64,000 nucleotides of DNA from Desulfofustis glycolicus DSM 9705 (GTDB lineage: Bacteria; Desulfobacterota; Desulfobulbia; Desulfobulbales; Desulfocapsaceae): assembly GCF_900130015.1 (NCBI RefSeq), contig NZ_FQXS01000010.1, positions 1 to 64,000 of the forward strand, given 5' to 3'. The position numbers and the translations under genes are program-made. Each line of letters opens with the position of its first letter. Within the stretch, counting starts at the first letter, position 1. Below, piece by piece: positions 35,219 through 43,832 of the stretch. The notes below the pieces were generated by a model. It searched no databases, was not told the DNA's origin, and saw only the letters and a program-made list of their open reading frames with translations.

Positions 35219-36499
35219 TTATGCCTGATCCTCGCTCTCAACCAACGACGTGAGGGCGGCTTTCGTTTTCTCCTGGAAGAGTTCCCACTCCGCTCTGATT
35301 GCCAGCCGTACTGAATCGAAGAAATCACGGTCGGTATGGTGGGGGCGGTGGCCGTTGCCGATCGTTTCCCGGTACAAGTCGACCAGACGATCGGTACAGC
35401 TCTCTTTCGAAAATTGGGGTGCGGTTGTGCGGGCAGCGCGGCGCAAGGATGCCAGCTGGTCGCTGTCGTCGAGCAGGGCACTGAGCGCGCCGGCAAACGC
35501 GTCCGAGGATGAGTCAGCACCAAGTACCAGGCCGTTGACGTGGTGTCGAACCACGTCCTCGACGCCTGAGGCCTTCAATGCAACGACGGGAGTCGAGGCG
35601 GCCATCGCTTCCGCCAGGACGAGCCCCTGGGTTTCGGAACGTGAAGCGAAGGCGAAGAGATCCATGGCCGCATAGGCGTCGGCCAACTGCTCACCGGTCA
35701 GACGGCCCGCCATGACCAGCCGCTCTACGCAGCCTCTCTCATTGAAAATAGTCTTGATTTCCTGTTCGGCATCACCCGATCCGACAACGAGGAAACAGAC
35801 TCCTTCGCGCTGCTGGACGACAGTGGCCACGGCCTTTGCCAGGTACGGCAGGTTTTTTTCCCGGGCCAGCCTGCCGACATGTCCGATTATTATCGTTTGG
35901 TCGCTGATACCGTGTCGTTGGCGGCATCGCCGACCATATCCCCGGGAGAAAAGATCGATGTCGATGCCGGTGGCAAGGACGGTAATAGTGGACTTTACCC
36001 CCCGCTTCAAGAGCAGGTCTTTCACGGAAGAACTTGGGGCGACCACCCGGTTGCACAGATTGGCATAGCCTGTTGCCAATTCGATGACGAATCGTTTCAA
36101 GGCCGGGGAATCAAGCGGAACATAGTGGGTGTATTGCTCATAGAGCGTATGGTGTGTAAAAACCAGCGGCAGTTCCATGGTGCGTGCCAGGCGGAGCGCG
36201 GCATCGCCAAGCAGAAAGGGGTGATGGCTGTGGATGATGTCCGGGGCAAAATCGGAGAGTGCTTCGCTGATAATACCCGGTAACGGAATGCGCACGGAGA
36301 AATCGCTGCCGTTGAAGTGCTGGATCGCCGGTACCCGGACAACGGTCTTGTCGTCTTCTGCCGGAGTGTCGGCAAAGGTCGGTGCGATAACCTGGACACG
36401 ATGTCCACGGTTTCTAAGTTCGTCGGCAAAGGTCGATACCGAACGAGCCACACCCCCGACATGTGGGAGATAGGTGTTGGTGAACATGCTGATTTTCAT
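35219..36499 (-). CDS. GT4 family glycosyltransferase
   Basis: This protein has 426 residues, a GT-B fold. The N-terminus is MKISMFTNTYLPHVGGVARS, the glycine-rich donor-side loop; DIIHSHHPFLLGDAAL follows. The C-terminal domain has GHVGRLAREKNLPYLAKA and the E-x7-E motif in SRSETQGLVLAEAMAAS. It resembles alpha-glycosyltransferases that act on diacylglycerol or phosphatidylinositol mannosides. ATG 36499 overlaps the stop of the preceding glycoside hydrolase as ATGA; a TTG at 36520 is less likely. Confidence 0.88.
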   Translation of the reverse strand: MKISMFTNTYLPHVGGVARSVSTFADELRNRGHRVQVIAPTFADTPAEDDKTVVRVPAIQHFNGSDFSVRIPLPGIISEALSDFAPDIIHSHHPFLLGDAALRLARTMELPLVFTHHTLYEQYTHYVPLDSPALKRFVIELATGYANLCNRVVAPSSSVKDLLLKRGVKSTITVLATGIDIDLFSRGYGRRCRQRHGISDQTIIIGHVGRLAREKNLPYLAKAVATVVQQREGVCFLVVGSGDAEQEIKTIFNERGCVERLVMAGRLTGEQLADAYAAMDLFAFASRSETQGLVLAEAMAASTPVVALKASGVEDVVRHHVNGLVLGADSSSDAFAGALSALLDDSDQLASLRRAARTTAPQFSKESCTDRLVDLYRETIGNGHRPHHTDRDFFDSVRLAIRAEWELFQEKTKAALTSLVESEDQA

Positions 36500-38748
36500 G
36501 TTTTTCTCGCTATGGTGCAACTCGTATCGGAAGGGTTTAGCAGCGCGGGGTTATGTCCCGGTAGCTCGATGCTGATGGTCTGCGGTCGGTGCGGCTGCCA
36601 GTCACCGGTTACGGTGACGTCGGTGGTTTGTCCGTTTCCGGTCAGTGCAACGCTGACGCTGCCATACGGCGTCAGCGTCGGGCCGTAGGAGATCGGTTGC
36701 CCGGTCGTTAACCAGTGAGGCAGCACGCCGCGACCGATGACCAGTGATTGATCTTCCTCCATGATAAACATGTTGCGCAGCAGCATCAGCCATTCCGCCG
36801 CGGCCCAGCCGTGTTGACCGTCTCCCATGCAACCGCCGCCGGTGAGCGGGTGAATGGCCTCCGGCCACTGGCCGGTCGGTGAGGCGAGCAATGCAGCTGC
36901 CTCGAGGAGCGGGCGGAACCGGTCATCTCCCGCCCGGAGGTAGACCTGGGCAAGTTCCAGCGTCATGTAGATATTGTTGCCGGAGTGGATCATGTCCTGG
37001 AAGAAACAACCGTTTTTGAGACAATTGGCAAAAAGATAATCGGCGGTAGCCATCATTTGTTGCTCGCCGGCAGGCAGCAACTGTAATGGATAATCGGCGA
37101 CCAGACAGCCGATGGCTCCGGAATCCAGGCGCCGGTTCGGCGAAATCGGCAGTGCCCGGTTCGCTTTCTCTGCGGTAACCAGTCGGATACTGCGCCACAC
37201 ATCATCTCTCATGGCAGCGGCTTCTTCGCCGACGGCGGCGGCCTCCTTGCCGCGATTCATGGCGGCCAAGGTGTCGGCTGCCGCCTGTAGTCCGGCAACG
37301 GCCCACAAGTCATCCCAATAATAGTAATCATTGGGACCGAAATGTTCGGCACTAAAACCGGGTGGCAGGAGCCCTCTGGTCCGCTCATCGCCGTTTTCCT
37401 GCCGCCGCTTGGTCGCAATCCAATCAGCGCCGCGGCGCAACGGGTCAAGCCAGTCAGGGTTGAAGAGATCGCCGGCGAGCAGCCGGAAACGGTTGAGGAA
37501 CCAGAGCACCTGGCCGTTGGAATCCCATTCACCGTCCTGGGAATGGAAGAAACCGGTCGGAGTTTGGTGGTCGGCAAAGGTATCGAGGTGACGTCGGCAC
37601 CGCTCTTTGAGGCCGATGGTCAGTAGGGCGTTGAGCATGAAGCAGGCGTCTCGAAACCAGAAACGATTATAGGTATACGGTCCGGGTATGACGTCCCCGG
37701 CGGAAAGATGGATCAATGTACGGACTGCGGTATCGTGCAGGAATTGCAGATGTCGGTCGGGAATCTGCAATTGGGCCGTGTTCTTTTGCGCCTCAGGCCA
37801 GCTGGTCGTCACGGCCCGGTTGTCCTGGCCGGTAGGTTCCGGCAGGGCCAGGTCGAGCTGGTAGTCGGGCCTTGTTTTACCTGGTTCGACCCGATAACAG
37901 GCCGCTGCGGTCACCATGCCGATTCGACAGGTCTTGGCACTGGCGCTCTGCTGCTGATCGAGATGAAAAAAAACGTCGCCTGACCGGTAATCGGAAAAGA
38001 GATATTTATTGGGTGGGGCGTGCAGACGGATGACCACCTCGTCATTGACCAGCCAGCCGTCTTCCTTCTCAAGAAGTGCCGCACGTTCTATGAATTGAAC
38101 CCCTTCCGGGTTATAAGGCCGCAGTGAGAAGATCAGCCAGCCGCTGCCTGTTGATTCGGCATCCGCCGACAGGTGTAGGGTTGGCTGACCGTCGGTGATC
38201 GACAGGGACGCCTTCGTCGTCAGGGTCGTGTTCCCGGCTTGGGCCCGAGTCACGACGGCGCGGCTGCTGTCGTCTATCAGATATTGATCGACCGAGTCCA
38301 TTCGCGATGGGCAGAGCACCACCCCCTGATCTTCGATGAACCAGCAGTCGAGTGACCAGCCGTCGTACAACGGTGTCACCAGGCCCCGCGGATCGACGAT
38401 CGGATAGAGCGGCAGATCGGGCAGACCGATCGCCGTCCAGTTGCGATGGGTGAGATTGATATGGGAGAACGAAAAGGCGCGAGGGATGAACGAGCTGTCA
38501 TCCGGGTTGAATTGCCTCTCCACCCAATACGGCCAGACCCAGTCGAGATTGTGCTGGATAGCCTTGGTATTGAGCAGGCCCCGGGCATGAAAAACAATGC
38601 CGGCGCGCAGGAGTTCTATGGGTTCCTGGACCTCGGAAGGCTGGGCGAAACTCCTGATGCGGGCGGCTACCATGAGCGGGTCGATAACCTGAAAACGCTT
38701 TGCTGCCAGTCTGAGCAGAAATCTCCAGGGAAAGAGTCGTCTCAGCAT
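36496..38748 (-). CDS. Six-hairpin glycosidase / glycogen-debranching-like enzyme
   Basis: This protein has 750 residues. The N-terminal 300 residues are a beta-rich domain. The C-terminal 400 form an (alpha/alpha)6 barrel with RFWFRDACFMLNALLTIGL, GEWDSNGQVLWFLNRF and NDYYYWDDLWAVAGLQA, as in amylo-alpha-1,6-glucosidase and GH15-like enzymes. The probable acid residues lie in FRDACF and EWDSNG. Length and the lack of a signal peptide fit a cytoplasmic enzyme. A strong ribosome binding site (AGGAGGAAGGAG) precedes ATG 38748. A 144-bp palindromic repeat ends 16 bp upstream, so it probably lies in the leader or promoter of this four-gene operon. Confidence 0.78.
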   Translation of the reverse strand: MLRRLFPWRFLLRLAAKRFQVIDPLMVAARIRSFAQPSEVQEPIELLRAGIVFHARGLLNTKAIQHNLDWVWPYWVERQFNPDDSSFIPRAFSFSHINLTHRNWTAIGLPDLPLYPIVDPRGLVTPLYDGWSLDCWFIEDQGVVLCPSRMDSVDQYLIDDSSRAVVTRAQAGNTTLTTKASLSITDGQPTLHLSADAESTGSGWLIFSLRPYNPEGVQFIERAALLEKEDGWLVNDEVVIRLHAPPNKYLFSDYRSGDVFFHLDQQQSASAKTCRIGMVTAAACYRVEPGKTRPDYQLDLALPEPTGQDNRAVTTSWPEAQKNTAQLQIPDRHLQFLHDTAVRTLIHLSAGDVIPGPYTYNRFWFRDACFMLNALLTIGLKERCRRHLDTFADHQTPTGFFHSQDGEWDSNGQVLWFLNRFRLLAGDLFNPDWLDPLRRGADWIATKRRQENGDERTRGLLPPGFSAEHFGPNDYYYWDDLWAVAGLQAAADTLAAMNRGKEAAAVGEEAAAMRDDVWRSIRLVTAEKANRALPISPNRRLDSGAIGCLVADYPLQLLPAGEQQMMATADYLFANCLKNGCFFQDMIHSGNNIYMTLELAQVYLRAGDDRFRPLLEAAALLASPTGQWPEAIHPLTGGGCMGDGQHGWAAAEWLMLLRNMFIMEEDQSLVIGRGVLPHWLTTGQPISYGPTLTPYGSVSVALTGNGQTTDVTVTGDWQPHRPQTISIELPGHNPALLNPSDTSCTIARKT

Positions 38749-38763
38749 CTCCTTCCTCCTTTT

Positions 38764-38907
38764 GGGGAGCTTGGAAAAATCGGAATTTCGTTCAAGATCG
38801 AGGCGCGCAAGGAAATTTTGCCGTAGGCATATACATGATATTCCGAGGATAAAAATTGATTACGCAACCATGAGATTGGAAGAAATGACAATTTTTCAAG
38901 GTTCCCT
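38764..38907. repeat. Palindromic composite repeat, family 1, full copy (144 bp)
   Basis: GGGGAGCTTGGAAAAATCGG at the left end and AATTTTTCAAGGTTCCCT at the right are imperfect inverted ends. The core GGCATATACATGATATTCCG matches the 12822 copy almost base for base. Confidence 0.88.
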
Positions 38908-39189
38908 TTTGTTTGAGTGGTTGGGTGGAATGCATCAGATACGATAAGTCCGGTTTTTCTGGACTGCTCTGATGTCATTGGATTTAATCGATCATGATAA
39001 ATCGGGGCATGGCGCATGTCGCTGGTGCTAACCTCTTGTCATTATTGTTTTCTTGACAATCCTCCCGGTCTGCTGCCGAAGAGTGTCGATGTCTTCTGCT
39101 TGTATACTTCAAGAACCATACCGGACGATGTTTTCCGTTATCGAGTCACGGTTTTGCTCGTTGATCGCCGGGCGGCACGCTATAGTAAA

Positions 39190-39229
39190 AGGGAGCTTGA
39201 AAAATTCGGAATTTCGTTCAAGATTCCCT
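39190..39229. repeat. Family 1 repeat, solo hairpin form (40 bp)
   Basis: AGGGA-g-CTTGAA pairs with TTCAAG-at-TCCCT and the inner AAATT pairs with AATTT around CGG, giving a complete REP-like hairpin. It equals the left end of the 145-bp copies plus a few end bases. Confidence 0.8.
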
Positions 39230-39372
39230 AAAGAGTACCGTCGAGTTGAATGGTCGGGCCGGTTACCCTGGTCTCTCTCTCCGGTTCAGCGACGACCACC
39301 GCCGGCGGTATGTTGATCGCGTAATCAAAGCTAGCTCATTGAGTCTGACCACTGGATACAAGGAGGACGACG

Positions 39373-40305
39373 ATGCACAAAATCGAACAGCTGACGATGA
39401 AAGTTGCGGTTATGCAAGCGGCCCCGGTTATTATGAACGGACCGGCGACGGTAACGAAGACGGTGGAGTTGATCGGGCAGGCTGCCGCCCGGGGAGCGCA
39501 ATTGATCGTCTTTCCCGAGGTCTTCATTCCCGCTTATCCCCGCGGCCTCAGTTTCGGTTTTCTGGTCGGCAGTCGAACCGAGGCGGGGCGCCGGGACTGG
39601 CAGCGATACTTCGATAATTCGGTGGTCGTGCCCGGGCCGGAGACCGAGCACATCGGCGCGGCCGCTGCTGAAGCCGGTGTCTACGTGACGATCGGGGTGA
39701 CCGAACGAGACCACATCAACCGGACCCTGTATTGCACGCTGCTCTACTTCGGTCCCGACGGGACGCTGCTCGGCAAGCACCGGAAACTCAAGCCGACCGG
39801 CTCGGAACGGCTGATCTGGGGAGAGGGCGACGGTTCGACGTTGACCGTTATCGACACCCCCTTCGGTCGGGTCGGCGGCCTGATCTGCTGGGAAAACTAT
39901 ATGGTGCTGGCCCGGGCCGCAATGTATCAGCAGGGAGTGCGAATCTATCTGGCACCGACCGCTGATTTTCGCGAGGTCTGGCAGAGCACCATGCGCCATA
40001 TCGCCGTTGAGGGGCGTTGTTTCGTGCTGGCCTGCAACCAGTACGTGGAAAAGAGCATGTATCCCGACGACCTCGAATATCGCTCCGAACTGGACTCGCA
40101 GCCCGAGGTAATGTGCCCCGGCGGCAGTTGCATCATCGACCCGTATGGCGACTATGTGGCGGGCCCGCTGCTGGGTGAGGAGGGCATGCTGCTCGCTGAC
40201 CTCGATCTCGGGGCCTTGACCCGGACGGCGCTGGACTTTGATCCGGTCGGCCACTATGATCGGCCGGATGTATTCCAATTGATCGTCCGCCGAGAAGGCA
40301 GTTGA
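39373..40305 (+). CDS. Nitrilase / carbon-nitrogen hydrolase
   Basis: This 310-residue protein has the full nitrilase triad: glutamate in IVFPEVFIPAYPRG, lysine in GKHRKLKPTGSERL and cysteine in GGLICWENYMVLARAA. The last motif, with the C-W-E-N pattern, points to a true nitrilase (nitrile to acid and ammonia) rather than an amidase. The start ATG follows AAGGAGGACGACG. It stands alone between a divergent operon and small genes. Confidence 0.9.
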   Translation: MHKIEQLTMKVAVMQAAPVIMNGPATVTKTVELIGQAAARGAQLIVFPEVFIPAYPRGLSFGFLVGSRTEAGRRDWQRYFDNSVVVPGPETEHIGAAAAEAGVYVTIGVTERDHINRTLYCTLLYFGPDGTLLGKHRKLKPTGSERLIWGEGDGSTLTVIDTPFGRVGGLICWENYMVLARAAMYQQGVRIYLAPTADFREVWQSTMRHIAVEGRCFVLACNQYVEKSMYPDDLEYRSELDSQPEVMCPGGSCIIDPYGDYVAGPLLGEEGMLLADLDLGALTRTALDFDPVGHYDRPDVFQLIVRREGS

Positions 40306-40395
40306 GTAGAGCATGAGGAGAGGATTTGGCGGCTGCGGCGTCCCCCGATAACCGAAAAAGTCCTCTGTGCCGTTACTTTTATTCAGGAGAATAGC

Positions 40396-40602
40396 GTGGA
40401 TAATCAGTCAATTACCTTGCATCAGCATCAGTCAGCTATCATCCTCGGCGCCGACGAAAACGGCGAAATCTCCGTTGAAGTCGCCTCTGCCGATCATCAG
40501 GGACTGAGCGGCGCCCTGTGTCAGGCGATCGTCCATAAATTGATGCACGACGAGCAGTTCCAGGAGGAACTGATGGGCATGCTCGATTTCGAAGACGAGT
40601 GA
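40396..40602 (+). CDS. Small acidic hypothetical protein
   Basis: This 68-residue protein starts at GTG 40396 behind AGGAGA. It has an N-terminal beta-hairpin-like part (ITLHQHQSAIILGADENGEI) and a C-terminal acidic helix (LCQAIVHKLMHDEQFQEELM). I do not recognise a family. It lies 90 bp after the nitrilase gene and 75 bp before trmO on the same strand. Confidence 0.6.
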   Translation: MDNQSITLHQHQSAIILGADENGEISVEVASADHQGLSGALCQAIVHKLMHDEQFQEELMGMLDFEDE

Positions 40603-40677
40603 GCAGGAGAGTCCTGATTTTTCATGCTCACCTTTGGTGTTGCCGAGTTATAAAACCGAGAGCCATGGAGATGGCTG

Positions 40678-41076
40678 ATGGATGACGTTATTGTTACCCC
40701 GATCGGGGTGGTGCACGGTGACATCACCACTCGTGACGACGCCCCGAAAAACTACAGTGAATCGGATCGCAGCGGCACGCTGGAGATATACCCGCGCTAT
40801 GGCGACGGTCTGGACGGCATCGGTGCCGGCCAGACCGTCGTCGTCTTGTTTTGGCTGCATCTGGCCGACCGCGACCGGCTCAAGGTGTATCCGCGTGGCG
40901 ATCGATCCCGCGGTTTGCGTGGCGTCTTTGCCACCCGCAGCCCGGTGCGGCCAAACCCGATCGCGCTTTCCGAGCTCAAGGTGATCGCCCGGGACGGAAA
41001 TCGTCTGCAGGTGACCGGTCTCGATGTCCTGGATGGTACGCCCATCATTGATATCAAGAAGAAGATCGATCCCTGA
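40678..41076 (+). CDS. trmO: tRNA N6-threonylcarbamoyladenosine methyltransferase TrmO (UPF0066)
   Basis: This 132-residue protein has the TrmO/VirR-like single-domain pattern: TPIGVVHG at the start, DGLDGIGAGQTVVVLFWLHL and the signature RGVFATRSPVRPNPIALSEL, then LQVTGLDVLDGTPIIDIK. TrmO methylates the t6A37 of tRNA-Thr with S-adenosylmethionine. Shorter archaeal-type and stand-alone members exist, so the exact substrate could differ. Confidence 0.88.
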   Translation: MDDVIVTPIGVVHGDITTRDDAPKNYSESDRSGTLEIYPRYGDGLDGIGAGQTVVVLFWLHLADRDRLKVYPRGDRSRGLRGVFATRSPVRPNPIALSELKVIARDGNRLQVTGLDVLDGTPIIDIKKKIDP

Positions 41077-41212
41077 AGCGCCGGCGTTCCACCGGCATGA
41101 TTGCGACCCGGCGTCGTCATGTTTTTCCGGCAGGCCCGGCTTTCCGTCATTATAGTGTAACCATCGGGTTATCGACGGGGAGAGTCGGAGAAGTCGGGAG
41201 GTTTTTACGGTT

Positions 41213-42256
41213 ATGATGAAAGCAGCAAAACGATTCGGAGCGGCGCTTGCTCTGATGTTGGCAATCTTCTGTTTGGCAGCCGCAGCGGTAGCTCAAGAAG
41301 ATGCGGCGATGGATCCTCCCGCCCCGTTCAGTCGGGAAGAACTCACTCAGATGCTCGCCCCGATAGCGCTCTATCCCGATGCGCTTCTGTCGCAGATCCT
41401 GATGGCATCGACTTATCCGATCGAGGTGATAGAGGCCGAGCGCTGGCTGAAAAACAATCCCTCACTGAGCGGCGATGCGCTCGATAATGCCCTCCTGCAC
41501 CTGGATTGGGAACCAAGCGTCAAGGCCCTGTGCCATTTTCCAACAGTCCTGAACCTGATGAGTGAGCGCATCGCGCAAACCACCGACCTGGGCAATGCCT
41601 TCCTGGCCCAGGAGGAAGATGTCATGGACACCGTTCAGGAACTCCGCGCCCGGGCCTACGCCGAGGGGAATCTCAATACCACCACCCGGCATCAGGTGGT
41701 TGTCGAACGGGAGACGATCAGCATTGAGCCGTCTGATCCGCGGATCATCTATGTCCCGTACTACAATCCCTATCACATCTACGGGAGCTGGCGGTATCCG
41801 GCCTACCCCCCGTATTATTGGATTCCTTCAGGTCTCAGGGTCGGAAGGGGAATAACCTACTGGCCGGGTATATCCTTTGAGTTTGCTTTGAACCGCTGGA
41901 GTCAGTTCGATTGGCAACGCCGCTACATCTATTTCGATACCTACCGCCCATCGAGATTTATCAGATATCATCGCTGGGCACCTGATCCGGACCCCTGGTA
42001 CCACTCGCCACGGCATCGTCGCGGTATCGTCTACCGTGACCATCGGACCGCCGAACGATATTACCGACAACCATCATCGACACGGGGCATGCGTGACCAG
42101 TCTCGGTACTTCGAGCCGCCCCGCAGGTCTGCTCCGGAGGTGAGGGTTCGTTCGCCGATCGTTGACCGCAGTCAGCCCGTGTCACGTGAAGGCTATGCCG
42201 AGGGAGACCGGATGAATAAGCCGCTATTAGACCGGCTGAACCGTAGAGGACGATAG
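41213..42256 (+). CDS. DUF3300 secreted protein
   Basis: This 347-residue protein has a signal peptide (ALALMLAIFCLAAAAVAQ, cleavage near residue 27). The DUF3300 domain follows: FSREELTQMLAPIALYPDAL, LLSQILMASTYPIEVIEAERW and NTTTRHQVVVERETISIEPS with DPRIIYVPYYNP. The C-terminal 120 residues are rich in Arg, Tyr and Trp and probably disordered. The function is unknown; a periplasmic or outer-envelope place is expected. The ATG follows GGGAGG. Confidence 0.88.
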   Translation: MMKAAKRFGAALALMLAIFCLAAAAVAQEDAAMDPPAPFSREELTQMLAPIALYPDALLSQILMASTYPIEVIEAERWLKNNPSLSGDALDNALLHLDWEPSVKALCHFPTVLNLMSERIAQTTDLGNAFLAQEEDVMDTVQELRARAYAEGNLNTTTRHQVVVERETISIEPSDPRIIYVPYYNPYHIYGSWRYPAYPPYYWIPSGLRVGRGITYWPGISFEFALNRWSQFDWQRRYIYFDTYRPSRFIRYHRWAPDPDPWYHSPRHRRGIVYRDHRTAERYYRQPSSTRGMRDQSRYFEPPRRSAPEVRVRSPIVDRSQPVSREGYAEGDRMNKPLLDRLNRRGR

Positions 42257-42310
42257 CAGCGCGAGTAAAGACGTTCAAACGGGTGATCGATGGGTTCCTG
42301 CATTGCCCGG

Positions 42311-42961
42311 TTATACCCCGGCCTCGGCCATCTCGATGATTTCGGGCTCCGCGCCAGCCTGCTCGATCCACTGCCGCACTTTTTCATTATCCAGCACAAA
42401 ATCCATGTAGTGCGCAGCTGTCTTCGATAGCTCGATCCCGTAGGTTTGAAACCTCGACGCAACCGGAGCGAACATGCAATCGGCAATGGAGAACCCACCG
42501 AACAGCCAAGGACCGGCACCTGCATACGTGTCCCGGCACCTCGACCATATTCGATCCATCCGGGCCAACTCCTTCTCAAGGGCAGCATTGAGAGGAACCT
42601 TACGCCCGGTCGCCCGGCAGTTCATCGGTAATTGGCCCCGGATCTCCGGGAAACCGGAGTGCATTTCAGCGCTGCAAGATCTCGCTTCCGCGCGGGCCCG
42701 AGCGGCACTCGGCCACCCGTCACCACTCAGGTATTGTTCTGAAACGTACTCACAAATAGCCATCGAATCCCAAACAGTCAGATCATCGTCCAGAAGGACC
42801 GGCACTTTCCCCGCTTCCGTGTACCGGACAAGCAAGGCGGAGGTGTCGTCCTGACCCAAGGCAATCCGCACTTCTTCAAAAGGGAGTTCGTGGACCGACA
42901 GCAGCAACCATGCTCTCAGCGACCACGACGAGTAATTTTTATTCCCTATTATGAGCTTCAA
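42311..42961 (-). CDS. Glutathione S-transferase
   Basis: This 216-residue protein has a thioredoxin-like N-terminus (IGNKNYSSWSLRAWLLL with the glutathione-contact serines), GKVPVLLDDDLTVWDSMAI (cis-proline and the ESXAI-like motif) and a helical C-terminal domain (ADCMFAPVASRF). The likely start is TTG 42959-42961 behind GGAGGG. It stands alone. Confidence 0.88.
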   Translation of the reverse strand: MKLIIGNKNYSSWSLRAWLLLSVHELPFEEVRIALGQDDTSALLVRYTEAGKVPVLLDDDLTVWDSMAICEYVSEQYLSGDGWPSAARARAEARSCSAEMHSGFPEIRGQLPMNCRATGRKVPLNAALEKELARMDRIWSRCRDTYAGAGPWLFGGFSIADCMFAPVASRFQTYGIELSKTAAHYMDFVLDNEKVRQWIEQAGAEPEIIEMAEAGV

Positions 42962-43118
42962 AGATCCCTCCTACAGATGCATTACCCGGCTACGACTCGG
43001 TAGCTCTGGGAACCGCTTGGTGTGGACTCGAATGTCGGGTGGTGTAGGTGGGATGGCGATAAAACCACCCTCCTAATTCTTTTGTGTCAGATTTATTACT
43101 AATGATCCTTGTGCGTTA

Positions 43119-43387
43119 TTAGCGTGCGCTAAGTTCTTTTTCTATACGTTCAGCAAGAAATATCTTTAAAAGATATTGATATGGAACATCCCTTTTGTTT
43201 GCTAGAAGTTTGAGTTCTTCAATCATAGTTTCCGGAAGACGTAGAGCTTTTTTTTAACTGAAGGCTTGAGGTTTGAAAATGTGATTTTCTCAGCTTTGCT
43301 CCAGTTAATGTAGTCAGTAGAATCATGATTTTCCCAAAATTCTCTTTCTTCATCTTCACTTTTAAATTTTGGTATTTGCTTACTCAT
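43119..43387 (-). pseudogene. brnA: BrnA/CopG-type antitoxin gene with frameshift in an A8 run
   Basis: From ATG 43385-43387 the frame reads MSKQIPKFKSEDEEREFWEN, typical of the CopG-like antitoxin of BrnT toxins. In a run of eight A (43248-43255 region) the frame breaks. With one extra A it would continue to ALRLPETMIEELKLLANKRD and VPYQYLLKIFLAERIEKELS, ending at 43119. As written, it stops after about 50 codons. The homopolymer makes either a true -1 deletion, transcriptional slippage or a sequencing error possible. The ATG overlaps the brnT stop by 8 bases. Confidence 0.7.
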
Positions 43388-43610
43388 TACTATATACGTC
43401 CCTTTCTTTACGACTCATGTCTCTTGCTGAAATGATACGAATCGCCTTGCCTCTCACAGTAAATGCAATGAAGAGGTTTCGTTTAGAATCGGTTCTTCCG
43501 AGTGTATAGAATCTTTTTTCTGCCTCTGATTTTTTTGGGTCATCTTGGATTGCTAAAGGTCTATTGAAAAATACCTGTTCGCACTCCGCAGAGCTGACTT
43601 TATGTCTCAG
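43380..43610 (-). pseudogene. brnT: BrnT-type ribonuclease toxin gene, 5' truncated
   Basis: The frame reads HKVSSAECEQVFFNRPLAI, then RFYTLGRTDSKRNLFIAFTV and the family end IRIISARDMSRKERDVY. This covers nearly the whole BrnT domain but lacks its first 15-20 residues, and an in-frame TGA sits at 43611-43613 with no start codon. The break abuts an unrelated AT-rich stretch with mobile-element scars. With the antitoxin also shifted, the module looks dead unless slippage restores it. Confidence 0.75.
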
Positions 43611-43715
43611 TCAATTTTTATTTACAATTCCGTCATCCCGCTCAAAACCGTCACATTGGCTCAATATTTTTTTGTATATCGAATCCATACATTGAGTCTG
43701 GAATTAATATGCACA

Positions 43716-43754
43716 TTTTTCAAGTGGTTTTCCAGTTCCCCAGAGCAGCCCACT
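43716..43754. repeat. IS-end-like repeat A
   Basis: TTTTCAAGTGGTTTTCCAGT continuing to GCCCACT matches repeat B (47102-47139) at 35 of 38 bases in the same orientation. It resembles the sub-terminal repeats of IS21-family elements from memory; no transposase gene is present. Confidence 0.6.
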
Positions 43755-43832
43755 CTTTCACCACTGTTGGCTGACATCCTGCTGGATGACCTAGATAAGG
43801 AACTGGAACAGCGCGGCTACCGATTTTCCTGA
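43755..43832 (+). pseudogene. Group II intron reverse transcriptase/maturase fragment
   Basis: The residues LSPLLADILLDDLDKELEQ then RGYRF are a near-exact piece of the group II intron RT domain just before its YADD site. The segment begins immediately after the IS-end-like repeat and ends at a TGA after 26 codons, so nothing else of the protein remains. Confidence 0.75.

Larger units (their letters stand above)
38749..39372. other. Intergenic region between divergent operons
   Basis: 624 bp with no convincing gene. It contains the full family 1 repeat (38764-38907) and a solo hairpin copy (39190-39229). Promoters for both directions must lie here but none is clear. Confidence 0.5.

Noticed and set aside
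39331..40314. 327-codon open frame on the minus strand
   Set aside because: Antisense shadow of the nitrilase gene, which has the complete catalytic triad.
42962..43118. tRNA-like stretch after the GST gene (TCGAATGTCGGG)
   Set aside because: No acceptor or anticodon stem could be paired around it.
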